DNA of 5,743 nt from Candidatus Zixiibacteriota bacterium (GTDB lineage: Bacteria; Zixibacteria; MSB-5A5; JAABVY01; JAHJOQ01): NCBI GenBank assembly GCA_024275215.1, contig JAJRZO010000139.1, positions 1 to 5,743 of the forward strand, read 5' to 3'. Numbering within the stretch: the first letter of the stretch is position 1; every line of letters starts with the position of its first letter. Both the position numbers and the translations under genes were made by a program. Shown here piece after piece: positions 1 through 5,700 of the stretch. The notes beneath the pieces are model-generated. The model saw only the letters and a list, made by a program, of their open reading frames with translations, had not been told where the DNA came from and did no database searches.

Positions 1-524
1 TACTCAGCGCTTTCGAGATTGTTCGCCACAATCCATCGTACCATGATGGTATTGAGCTGTTGCACAAGGCTGGTAATACTACCGAGTATATCTCAGGTGA
101 TGAAGAGATGTTTACTCAATTCCTTCTGAATTTGATCGTAAACGCTGTCGAGGCAATCGGCAGTGATGATGGCGTGATTGTTGTTGGTGTTGAGAATATC
201 GATCAGTCAGGTGGTGAAAATGCAAGATCGAATCTCGAATGGGTGAAGTTGATTGTATCGGATACGGGGCCTGGCATATCTGAAGAGAAGAAGAAGAGAC
301 TCTTCGAGCCGTTTTTCTCGACCAAGAAAGAGGGCACTGGTCTCGGTCTTCCTATTGTCAGGCGAATAGTTGAGAATCTCGGTGGCAGCATTGAAGTCGC
401 ATCGCGTCCCACTGGCGGGACATGTATCACAGTCTATCTGCGCAGATATATCGAAGGTCTTCCCAAATCATCGGCGAACGAAAAAACCGCCCCGGTTGCT
501 GCCAAAGTTGCTCATTCCGGATGA
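1..524 (+). CDS. Sensor histidine kinase, C-terminal ATP-binding part (5' partial)
   Basis: This is the catalytic ATP-binding (HATPase_c) domain of a two-component sensor kinase. The frame is open from base 3, so the gene begins upstream, and the TTG at 60 is not a real start. 173 residues are visible. The N box contains LLNLIVNAVEA, with the Mg-binding Asn encoded at 141-143. The G1 box is DTGPG (261-275), the F box is LFEPFFST, the G2 box is GTGLGL, and the usual final strand region ENLGGSIEVAS follows. The order and spacing resemble the NtrB/AtoS-like class that phosphorylates a cytoplasmic response regulator. After the domain comes a polar tail of about 25 residues ending at TGA; no receiver domain is fused. 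The His-containing dimerisation domain and any sensor or membrane segments lie outside the window, so the signal and partner cannot be told. It converges on the next gene, 42 bp apart. Confidence 0.93.
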   Translation, partial: LSAFEIVRHNPSYHDGIELLHKAGNTTEYISGDEEMFTQFLLNLIVNAVEAIGSDDGVIVVGVENIDQSGGENARSNLEWVKLIVSDTGPGISEEKKKRLFEPFFSTKKEGTGLGLPIVRRIVENLGGSIEVASRPTGGTCITVYLRRYIEGLPKSSANEKTAPVAAKVAHSG

Positions 525-537
525 TGTGGTTCTATAT

Positions 538-573
538 GGCTATGTCACCGCATACCTTTAAGTTGATTATTTT
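538..573 (+). terminator. Weak candidate terminator after the kinase gene
   Basis: A small stem (GGcTATG at 538-544 with CATACC at 551-556, one bulged base, 6-nt loop) lies in the convergent gap. It is followed by a T-rich but interrupted run, TTTAAGTTGATTATTTT. It is the only candidate ending signal between the two genes. The stem is short and the T-run poor, so the call is tentative. Confidence 0.25.
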
Positions 574-1046
574 CTGCTTCTTCCGCCAAAGAAATACCTG
601 AATCCGATTGCGGCGTTGAAATCAATTTCGGTTTCGGGCGCAATATCGAGTATCGGGACAATCTCGAAGAAAATATCAAACGGCGCGTCTTCGAATATGT
701 ACTCAATCCCAAATGGGAAACGTACTCCAACACGGTCATCCAGATCATACTCTCTGAATTGAATCCGCCCACCGATGCCGTAATAGATCGGCAGTTCGCC
801 GATCTCGACAGGCGTCAGTGAGAATGTGTGGAATAGATAATCTCCGTGGAGATGTAGTCTGTCATGTTTGCCGAATGACCATGCCGCGCCGCCATCGAAT
901 GCCATCGTGCGACTGAGCCAGAGTTTTCCGCTGATTCCTGTCGGTTCGCCGATCATCACGCCGAGTCCGAATCTGCCACGCTCAGCAAACGCAGTGGATG
1001 AGAACATTACTATAATCAATAGAATGATTGCTGTCAGCTTTCGCAT
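567..1046 (-). CDS. Small outer-membrane beta-barrel protein
   Basis: This is a 159-residue exported protein. The ATG at 1046 is chosen because AAAGGAG (1053-1059) lies 6 nt upstream and because a classical signal peptide starts there: MRK, a hydrophobic core LTAIILLIIVMF, and a cleavage site near SSTAFA/ER (residue 21). The rest alternates polar and apolar residues and can be cut into about eight amphipathic strands separated by acidic or Gly-rich turns. It ends with an aromatic strand, FNAAIGFRYFF, near the C-terminus, as expected for BamA-inserted barrels, although a GGRSRK tail follows. The early motif IGEPTGISGK resembles a family of uncharacterised 8-strand barrels (DUF3996-like, from memory). 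Role is unknown; it could be a structural or adhesin-like porin. It has its own promoter (1161-1189), so it is probably monocistronic, and it converges with the kinase gene. Confidence 0.85.
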   Translation of the reverse strand: MRKLTAIILLIIVMFSSTAFAERGRFGLGVMIGEPTGISGKLWLSRTMAFDGGAAWSFGKHDRLHLHGDYLFHTFSLTPVEIGELPIYYGIGGRIQFREYDLDDRVGVRFPFGIEYIFEDAPFDIFFEIVPILDIAPETEIDFNAAIGFRYFFGGRSRK

Positions 1047-1052
1047 TGATTG

Positions 1053-1059
1053 CTCCTTT
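1053..1059 (-). promoter_or_regulatory. Ribosome binding site fixing the barrel-protein start
   Basis: AAAGGAG on the minus strand lies 6 nt before the ATG at 1046. It selects this start over the in-frame upstream ATG at 1145, which would add 33 residues translated from repeat-like, hairpin-forming DNA in front of the signal peptide. Confidence 0.85.
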
Positions 1060-1084
1060 TGGGAAGACCCGGATGTTCTTCGCG

Positions 1085-1108
1085 CCGCCAGGAATCCCTT
1101 CCTGGCGG
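1085..1108 (-). promoter_or_regulatory. Perfect 10-bp hairpin in the leader of the barrel gene
   Basis: The arms at 1085-1094 (CCGCCAGGAA) and 1099-1108 (TTCCTGGCGG) are perfectly complementary around a 4-nt loop. The hairpin lies within the predicted 5' leader (about 1154 to 1047), some 25 nt upstream of the ribosome binding site. Nearby bases 1107-1113 and 1126-1132 repeat the hairpin's GGATTCC/GGAATCC segment and could pair with it instead. It may be a dispersed repeat or an mRNA leader structure; there is no T-run, so it is not a normal terminator. Confidence 0.6.
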
Positions 1109-1160
1109 ATTCCTGCGTCGGGAAAGGATTCCCGCCGCCACACATAAAGTCATTTAATGA

Positions 1161-1189
1161 AGTATAGGAAAATCATGGCGGGTAGGCAA
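1161..1189 (-). promoter_or_regulatory. Sigma70-type promoter for the barrel gene
   Basis: On the minus strand the -35 box TTGCCT (1184-1189, 4 of 6 to consensus) and the -10 box TATACT (1161-1166, 5 of 6) are separated by exactly 17 bp. Transcription would start near 1154, leaving a leader of about 108 nt. The consensus used is the E. coli housekeeping one; FCB-group promoters may differ. Confidence 0.55.
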
Positions 1190-1194
1190 CTATT

Positions 1195-1280
1195 CATCCC
1201 GCCCAGAGGGCGGGGCACCCCACCCTCATCCTGCCCAGAGGGCGGGGCACCCTGCATCCCACCCAGAAGGCGGAGTCCTG
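1195..1280. repeat. Three copies of a 26-bp GC-rich repeat
   Basis: Copies lie at 1195-1220, 1227-1252 and 1255-1280. The first two differ at one base (C/T at the sixth position); the third is more diverged. Each starts CATCC and contains CCCAGAGGGCG or a variant, a short hairpin (CGCCC-AGA-GGGCG) that is perfect in copy 1, has one G-T pair in copy 2 and is broken in copy 3. They lie directly upstream of the barrel gene's -35 box. Probably a dispersed intergenic repeat; no coding role. Confidence 0.75.
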
Positions 1281-1417
1281 GCTTTGTCGCTCCCGCGAAG
1301 GCGGGGGCTATTTCACATCAACGCGTTCAATGGATTTTCGCCTGCGCCGGAATGACATTTTTGCCCCTGCAAGCACTTGAAGTGGGTTTTTCAACATCCG
1401 CCTGCGCAGGAATGACA
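1281..1417. repeat. Dispersed intergenic repeat block with a 19-bp element present twice
   Basis: A small hairpin, CCCGC-GAAG-GCGGG, occurs at 1292-1305. The element CGCCTGCG(C/A)... ending GGAATGACA lies at 1339-1357 and again at 1399-1417, one mismatch in 19 and exactly 60 bp apart. The first 21 bases of the block (1281-1301) recur at 5644-5664 with one mismatch. This type of sequence is common as multi-copy intergenic DNA in many bacterial genomes. Reading frames through it, giving peptides such as ACAGMT, are artefacts. Confidence 0.75.
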
Positions 1418-1452
1418 ATTTCCCCTTTCACGCTGTGAACAGATCATTCAGT

Positions 1453-1500
1453 GTAGGCAGGAGCTGTGCTCCTGCGAGACGTCGGGGCACAGCCCCGACG
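1453..1500. repeat. REP-like pair of inverted hairpins
   Basis: Hairpin 1 has arms 1457-1464 (GCAGGAGC) and 1468-1475 (GCTCCTGC) with loop TGT. Hairpin 2 has arms 1480-1488 (CGTCGGGGC) and 1492-1500 (GCCCCGACG) with loop ACA. Both stems are perfect and are separated by 4 nt. The apical core GCTGTGC of hairpin 1 appears as its reverse complement GCACAGC in hairpin 2, so the two are inverted copies of one unit. GTAG stands at 1453-1456, directly at the foot of hairpin 1, as in REP elements mobilised by RAYT transposases. No RAYT gene is in the window. Confidence 0.7.
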
Positions 1501-1540
1501 ATCACATCAAACAGCCTATGGACATGTGCCGCGCATGATA

Positions 1541-1576
1541 GTTAAAAGAAGGCGGGAGTGATCTGCTCCCGCCTTC
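1541..1576 (-). terminator. Rho-independent terminator of the large secreted-protein gene
   Basis: The arms at 1548-1558 (GAAGGCGGGAG) and 1566-1576 (CTCCCGCCTTC) form a perfect 11-bp stem with a 7-nt loop. On the minus strand the stem is followed by TTTTAAC. It begins 30 bp beyond the stop codon at 1607. The T-run is short, but stem strength and position are right. Confidence 0.85.
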
Positions 1577-1606
1577 GCATCTGTCTGTCTGTTGTATGTC
1601 AGTCGA

Positions 1607-4600
1607 TCAACAGTCTGGGATTCCATTTCCATCCGGATCGCATGGCGCCGGTCCGCCGGCAAAGATGTAGTTAATCAGGTAGACGACATCATCGATGTCG
1701 ATATTCCCCGAACAGTCAGCATCACCAGCCTGCAACGGCGATGGCGGAGGTCCTCCTGCGAAGATGTAGTTGATCAGATAGACAACATCATCAATATCGA
1801 TACCTGAGCTTGCATCAGCGTCGCCGCACAGGTATGCCGGACCGCCGATGTCGATCCAGATCGTGTCATAATATGTCGGCGACCAACCGTATGCAGAATT
1901 ACCCATTATGATTGTAACAGGTATTTGGGTCCTGGTGCCCGTACCCGGCGAAGACAAACGGATTGAAGTCACCGCTAATGAATCAGGCGGTACATAGGAT
2001 GGAAGATTATAACCAAACCATTGGATTGTCGGATCGGAAAACAGCTCGGTTAAATCCTGTGTAACTGTTATCGATGACGCAAAATCAACGTTGTTGAAAA
2101 ACACACATTTATCATCACGCTGCACGAAACCTGGGTTGCCATTGATAAAAATCTGCTCTGACTGAAGAGCAAGCGCCGGAATCCCAATCCCATACCAGTG
2201 TTCCAACGGCACCGGCGGCCACTCGTAACACCACCACCACCATGGGGTCAGGACGGTGAAATCCAATTGCTCTGGAAGCAACGATGAATCCACGCAGATC
2301 GTGGGCGACTCGAAGTATGGCCACGGGTGAGTCGGATTATGATACGGGAAATCATACCACGGATGCCAGCCGTGATACCAGTCATCCAAGCACTCCCAAC
2401 AATCATTCGGGTCCCAGTTGTCCGGTTCGGAGTACTTCTTGTCGCTCAAAACATCGACATAAAGATATTTTTCGCCGGGGAATAAACAAGTCATAATTTT
2501 CTTGGTGTTGACATGTCCTTCTGCGTTAGTTGTGATCGTGCCATTCCAGGCGATATCATCGCCGTCACTCTTGTCGAGACAGGTGGATCCCCATTCGTAG
2601 TGATATGTCGAATTTGCATGGAAAGTGTGTGACTCACGTGAGCCATGTACATCGACGACTTTGACATTTTCACCAAGATAGTAGACATCCTTATCAGTCC
2701 TGATCTGGATGCAATGTTCAGAGTCGCGGAACTGACATGTTTCTGTCTGGCACTGGTCGCCCGGTGCCGGTACGGGATTGTGACCGTCGCCGTTGATATC
2801 CTCGCCGCCGTCGAAATCGGTGTCGTTGTCCGTGTCGCAGTCATGCTCAGCGCGTAAGCCGTCATTGTCGATATCAGGGAATGTCAGAGCATCGTTTTCG
2901 TGACCGGGATGATATCCGGCTTGATCATGGAATGTATAATTCTTGATTTCGTTCTTGTCGTTGACTTGATCGCTGTCAGAATCAGCTTCGTTGAATTTGG
3001 CCTGGAATCGTCTCGGCCTGTTATCGGGATAACCCGGCAGACCTTCATCGAAATCCATAATACCATCGTTGTCAGTGTCTAATGTCAAAACCTCTTCAAT
3101 TTCATTCCTTCCAGTCGGTGTTCCCGCAGCAAGAGTGTAGTATCCGACGAATCTTATCGTCGTGAGCTTGTGCCAGCCTGTCTGTGCACCTCCCGCACCT
3201 ACTGCGGCAGGCCAGGGATCGACAATATGCACTTGTTGTACGCCGCCTCTTGTCCTGTAACCATCAAGCACCATCCAGTGACCGGGAACAAGAATCATGA
3301 TCGGATGCCCTGCATCAACCTCGGCTGTGATAGTCGCCCATGCAAGATTGCCGATGGTTGGATTTGTTCCATGTCCATTGAGTGCCCACGACAGCGCCGG
3401 ACCTACCTCGTTCGGATCGATCCACGCATACCGCTCATGACCGAGGTCGCCTTCAGGATTCCCCGGATGCACATTATCCTGATTCAGCTCGTAAGATATA
3501 TGATCCTGAGTAAGGTTGTCGTCAGTGGCGTAAAAGTAGTTGATCATCTGTATAGATGCTCTTCCGCAGTAATTGCCGCAATGATCGCATCTTGATACAT
3601 GTGCCCGGGTAGTCGGGTGTACTCCATCCCACGGACCATTATCTCCTGCAAGTTCATCACATCCGGGACGGACACATGCCGGATCGACACCCGAATCGTG
3701 CGTGATACATAACAATTTCGAGTCCTTGTGCTGCAAAGTCTGTGGTACTCCGAGAAGCGTGTCCGCGGGGGCTTTCAGTCCGGTGTCGTAATAGAATTCC
3801 CAGACATCGTAAATGTCAATGACCTCTGAACCATCATCGACCTTCACTCGCCAGTAGTAGAATCCATCGGCAAGAACCGGTACAGTTGCAAACGTGTCAG
3901 TTTGCGAGACTGCAAAGTCGGGCGATCCGAAAGTCGAATCATCATCGATCTCGATTTGGTAGCCTGCTGCATAAGCAACAGATGCCCAGTATAGATTTTC
4001 TCCTGCGCTGATGCTGGAGCCATGAGATGGGTATCTCTGAATTGGATTGCCGACTCGCGGTAATCCTGTCGTGAAATACGTAAAGTCGAAAAACCGCCAG
4101 TCCGAGGGTACATCGTTGTCAACGCCGCTGGGACAGAGTCCGATTGTACTAAATCTTTCAATGTTCGATACATCGACAAACTCGCCCGCAGTCCAGATTC
4201 CAGCGGATAATGCGTCGCTGTATGGAGTTCCGCCTGTGAATGATCCGGTTCCTGACCAGCATACGAAGTCGACTATCGTACCGAGTTTGTAGAGACCGAT
4301 CTCGTCCTCATCTTCGCTCAGAACGCCGATGCTGTCAGCCTGTGTGAAGTAACTCCCGACTCCATCGCTGAAATCGGAATCATCAGTTCCCGAACCGAAT
4401 GTGACCGTTAGATAAGTACCGGCAGGCATGGTCCACGGCGGGAGATTCACGAATGCTACAGAATTACTGCCTCGAATCGTATAATCGTCGAGGTCGATAT
4501 CGGTGTCGCCCGCATTATACAATTCGACGAAGTTATTGAATCGCTCGCCTGCAGGTCCTCTCATTTCGAATGATCTGACTTCGTTTATAGCAAGCCTTTC

Positions 4601-5293
4601 GACAGGTGCGCAGTTAATTGATTGTGTCTCGCCCTGTACCCAGTACATAGGATAACCGGGTATGGGGGCCCCCCAGAAATTGTACCATTCGTACCAGAGG
4701 CTGTCCGAATAATACATCCAATTGAAACAATGCTCAGTTGTCGAAGTGTCGACCATCACCGATGGAAATGGTCCCGGTCCAGGATCAGTATATTCGAGTC
4801 CCATATAAAATGGACCATCGACGCAGCAATCGAACGGAAATGGAGCTGATCCCGCGTTCGGAAATGCGAAAGAGGCTGAATCACATTCGACACTGAATCG
4901 ACAAATCTCGTTGCCGGGGCCTGCGCATGAATCGGTCGGATCCGCCGGTTCAAAGACGACGACATCAACTGTCACCGGCCATTGATACCCGCCATCATCC
5001 CACAGCACGAAATTGAAATGTGTCAATTCGAATGGATAGACAGGGCTTCCGCATACCGCAGGATCGAAATAGCTGACAGTTCTCATACCCTGAGTGTAAC
5101 CATGCCAGAATCCCATCGCGGTATTAGTCGTATGATTCATCGTACATGGCGCGCGGAAAGCCGATTTTATGACAGGCTGTAAAACTTTGCCTGTCGCTGG
5201 GCGGATTGTGATTGTCTCAGATACCGCCAACACGGGTGTCCATGCTGTCAAAACCGATAGTCCCAGCAGGACAGAGATCAGTGCTTTTTTCAT
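1607..5293 (-). CDS. Large secreted multidomain protein: lamin-tail, C39-like peptidase, Ca-binding repeats, dockerin-like tail
   Basis: A 1228-residue exported protein with an uninterrupted frame. The ATG at 5293 is chosen because AAGGAGG lies 5 nt upstream and a signal peptide begins there (MKKALISVLLGLSVLTAWTP, cleavage near residue 24). Order of parts: 25-230 unassigned, aromatic and Cys-containing; about 232-400 lamin-tail-like; about 415-503 fibronectin-III-like; about 505-720 C39-like papain-fold peptidase (Cys576, His672, Asp692); 739-837 acidic Ca-binding repeats; 860-1155 unassigned and rich in Trp, His and Cys; 1156-1215 two dockerin-like repeats; end Cys-Pro-rich. It most likely acts outside the cell or on the cell surface as a protease or protein-binding factor; the substrate is unknown. 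It is transcribed alone, with its own terminator at 1541-1576. An inactive or purely structural role remains possible, since the usual C39 Gln before the active Cys is absent. Confidence 0.93.
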   Translation of the reverse strand: MKKALISVLLGLSVLTAWTPVLAVSETITIRPATGKVLQPVIKSAFRAPCTMNHTTNTAMGFWHGYTQGMRTVSYFDPAVCGSPVYPFELTHFNFVLWDDGGYQWPVTVDVVVFEPADPTDSCAGPGNEICRFSVECDSASFAFPNAGSAPFPFDCCVDGPFYMGLEYTDPGPGPFPSVMVDTSTTEHCFNWMYYSDSLWYEWYNFWGAPIPGYPMYWVQGETQSINCAPVERLAINEVRSFEMRGPAGERFNNFVELYNAGDTDIDLDDYTIRGSNSVAFVNLPPWTMPAGTYLTVTFGSGTDDSDFSDGVGSYFTQADSIGVLSEDEDEIGLYKLGTIVDFVCWSGTGSFTGGTPYSDALSAGIWTAGEFVDVSNIERFSTIGLCPSGVDNDVPSDWRFFDFTYFTTGLPRVGNPIQRYPSHGSSISAGENLYWASVAYAAGYQIEIDDDSTFGSPDFAVSQTDTFATVPVLADGFYYWRVKVDDGSEVIDIYDVWEFYYDTGLKAPADTLLGVPQTLQHKDSKLLCITHDSGVDPACVRPGCDELAGDNGPWDGVHPTTRAHVSRCDHCGNYCGRASIQMINYFYATDDNLTQDHISYELNQDNVHPGNPEGDLGHERYAWIDPNEVGPALSWALNGHGTNPTIGNLAWATITAEVDAGHPIMILVPGHWMVLDGYRTRGGVQQVHIVDPWPAAVGAGGAQTGWHKLTTIRFVGYYTLAAGTPTGRNEIEEVLTLDTDNDGIMDFDEGLPGYPDNRPRRFQAKFNEADSDSDQVNDKNEIKNYTFHDQAGYHPGHENDALTFPDIDNDGLRAEHDCDTDNDTDFDGGEDINGDGHNPVPAPGDQCQTETCQFRDSEHCIQIRTDKDVYYLGENVKVVDVHGSRESHTFHANSTYHYEWGSTCLDKSDGDDIAWNGTITTNAEGHVNTKKIMTCLFPGEKYLYVDVLSDKKYSEPDNWDPNDCWECLDDWYHGWHPWYDFPYHNPTHPWPYFESPTICVDSSLLPEQLDFTVLTPWWWWCYEWPPVPLEHWYGIGIPALALQSEQIFINGNPGFVQRDDKCVFFNNVDFASSITVTQDLTELFSDPTIQWFGYNLPSYVPPDSLAVTSIRLSSPGTGTRTQIPVTIIMGNSAYGWSPTYYDTIWIDIGGPAYLCGDADASSGIDIDDVVYLINYIFAGGPPPSPLQAGDADCSGNIDIDDVVYLINYIFAGGPAPCDPDGNGIPDC
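1651..1801 (-). repeat. Tandem dockerin-like repeat pair (coding, 99-bp period)
   Basis: Two 52-bp direct repeats, 1651-1702 and 1750-1801, encode the identical peptide IDIDDVVYLINYIFAGG near the C-terminus of the large protein. Each is preceded by an EF-type loop GDAD: Asp1158, Asp1160, Ser1162, Asp1169 in the first and Asp1191, Asp1193, Ser1195, Asp1202 in the second. The spacing D-x-D-x-S-x6-D matches dockerin type I calcium loops, with a 33-residue period. In cellulosome systems dockerins bind cohesins; in FCB-group secreted proteins similar C-terminal pairs are common and their partner is unclear. No cohesin or scaffoldin is in the window. Confidence 0.85.
2783..3079 (-). other. Acidic calcium-binding repeat region of the large protein
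   Basis: Residues 739-837 hold several DxDxDG-type loops: DTDNDGIMDFDE (739-750), DSDSDQVNDKNE (771-782), DIDNDG (807-812), DCDTDNDTDFDGGED and DINGDG (832-837). They resemble thrombospondin type 3 / EF-hand-like repeats, which bind calcium and stiffen extracellular linkers. They sit directly after the peptidase domain, so calcium may stabilise it. Confidence 0.75.
3134..3781 (-). other. C39-like papain-fold peptidase domain of the large protein
   Basis: Residues about 505-720. The Cys576 motif is NYCGRASIQMINYF, a Cys at the start of a helix as in papain-fold enzymes. It is followed about 96 residues later by AGHPIMILVPGHWMVLDGY (His672) and VHIVDPW (Asp692), the Cys-His-Asp order and wording of Peptidase_C39_2 domains. 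In bacteriocin-exporter C39 domains a Gln six residues before the Cys forms the oxyanion hole; here that place is Asp570. Unlike those, this domain is secreted and not fused to an ABC transporter. Activity is plausible but unproven. Confidence 0.7.
3785..4051 (-). other. Fibronectin-III-like domain of the large protein
   Basis: Residues about 415-503. The pattern LYWASVAYAAGYQIEID, followed by DGFYYWRVKVDDGSE and VWEFYYDT, is typical of the beta-sandwich Ig/FnIII modules that link domains in secreted bacterial proteins. The Tyr/Trp pair in YYWRVK matches the usual core strand. Confidence 0.6.
4094..4600 (-). other. Lamin-tail-like (LTD) domain of the large protein
   Basis: Residues about 232-400. 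It opens with ERLAINEVRSF, continues NNFVELYNAGDTDIDLDDYTIRG and later DEIGLYKLGTIVDFVCW. The start INEV, then FVELYNAG, then a described second strand is the bacterial lamin-tail signature, an Ig-like extracellular module. The exact C-terminal limit is uncertain. Confidence 0.75.
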
Positions 5294-5298
5294 TCCTT

Positions 5299-5305
5299 CC
5301 TCCTT
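5299..5305 (-). promoter_or_regulatory. Strong ribosome binding site of the large gene
   Basis: AAGGAGG on the minus strand lies 5 nt before the ATG at 5293 and decides the start. The in-frame ATG at 5374 lacks a comparable site and would put 27 residues before the signal peptide. Confidence 0.9.
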
Positions 5306-5433
5306 AGTGTCACCAATCGCTACGGACAGTAATGTATGATAAAGCAGCCTTTTCGAGATTCCTGCTTCGGGCATTATCTGTTGTTAACGATGTCAAGTGC
5401 GTATAGTTGTAATGTGACTCTTTCAAGATTAAG

Positions 5434-5484
5434 CAAAAGAAGATAATTTGTAAAGGGATTTTTGAGAGATTTTATCTTCTTTTG
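5434..5484. repeat. Perfect 13-bp AT-rich inverted repeat upstream of the large gene
   Basis: CAAAAGAAGATAA at 5434-5446 is the exact reverse complement of 5472-5484, with a 25-nt spacer. It lies 141-191 bp upstream of the large gene's start. It could be a paired protein-binding site, a leader hairpin or a remnant of a mobile repeat. Confidence 0.6.
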
Positions 5485-5550
5485 TGTAACGTTTTTCCGA
5501 CAGCAGGATGATGCGGGGGAGCCCGCTTCTGTTATGTCGGATGTCAGGTG

Positions 5551-5601
5551 TCCACATCTGCCGATTCCGGGCACAGCAGCATTGAGTTCGGCACATGTGG
5601 A
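5551..5601. repeat. Imperfect 14-bp inverted repeat
   Basis: TCCACATCTGCCGA at 5551-5564 pairs with TCGGCACATGTGGA at 5588-5601, 13 of 14 positions, with a 23-nt spacer. The outer part of the left arm can also pair locally with CAGGTG just upstream. No gene is associated with it. Confidence 0.5.
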
Positions 5602-5643
5602 GAGGTTGTCTCAAAAGCTTTGATTTACACAAGTGGAGTTCTT

Positions 5644-5664
5644 GCTTTGTCGCCCCCGCGAAGG
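5644..5664. repeat. Fragment of the dispersed repeat also seen at 1281-1301
   Basis: 21 bases beginning GCTTTGTCGC and ending CCCGCGAAGG match 1281-1301 at 20 of 21 positions; after that the sequences diverge. It is followed by GTTGAAAAA (5670-5678), the reverse complement of TTTTTCAAC at 1387-1395 in the other repeat block. Confidence 0.6.
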
Positions 5665-5700
5665 GGCTTGTTGAAAAAGTTAAGTTGCCTCGTAAAGTGC

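Noticed and set aside
1047..1145. N-terminal extension of the barrel protein to the ATG at 1145
   Set aside because: It would bury the signal peptide behind 33 residues encoded by the hairpin leader; the start at 1046 has a proper ribosome binding site.
868..1167. 99-residue frame on the plus strand
   Set aside because: It is antisense to the barrel gene and its leader, with no supporting domain.
1195..1280. Possible CRISPR array
   Set aside because: There are three 26-bp units but only 6-bp and 2-bp gaps, so there are no spacers, and no cas gene is nearby.
1157..1438. 93-residue frame on the plus strand
   Set aside because: It is a translation of the dispersed repeats (peptides such as ACAGMT and VAPAKAG); such frames are known artefacts of multi-copy intergenic DNA.
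2491..2865. 124-residue frame on the minus strand
   Set aside because: It is an alternative frame within the Ca-binding and following region of the large gene, Ser/Thr/Arg-rich and low in complexity, with no start signal.
3170..3595. 141-residue frame on the plus strand
   Set aside because: It lies antisense inside the well-supported C39-like region of the large gene, has no recognisable domain or ribosome binding site, and is an overlap shadow.
5294..5374. N-terminal extension of the large protein to the ATG at 5374
   Set aside because: It would place 27 residues before a clear signal peptide; AAGGAGG selects the start at 5293.
5373..5396. TTGACA (5391-5396, minus strand) with GATAAT (5373-5378) as a promoter for the large gene
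   Set aside because: The boxes match well, but the spacer is only 12 bp, too short for a sigma70 promoter; no good -10 box lies at 16-18 bp.
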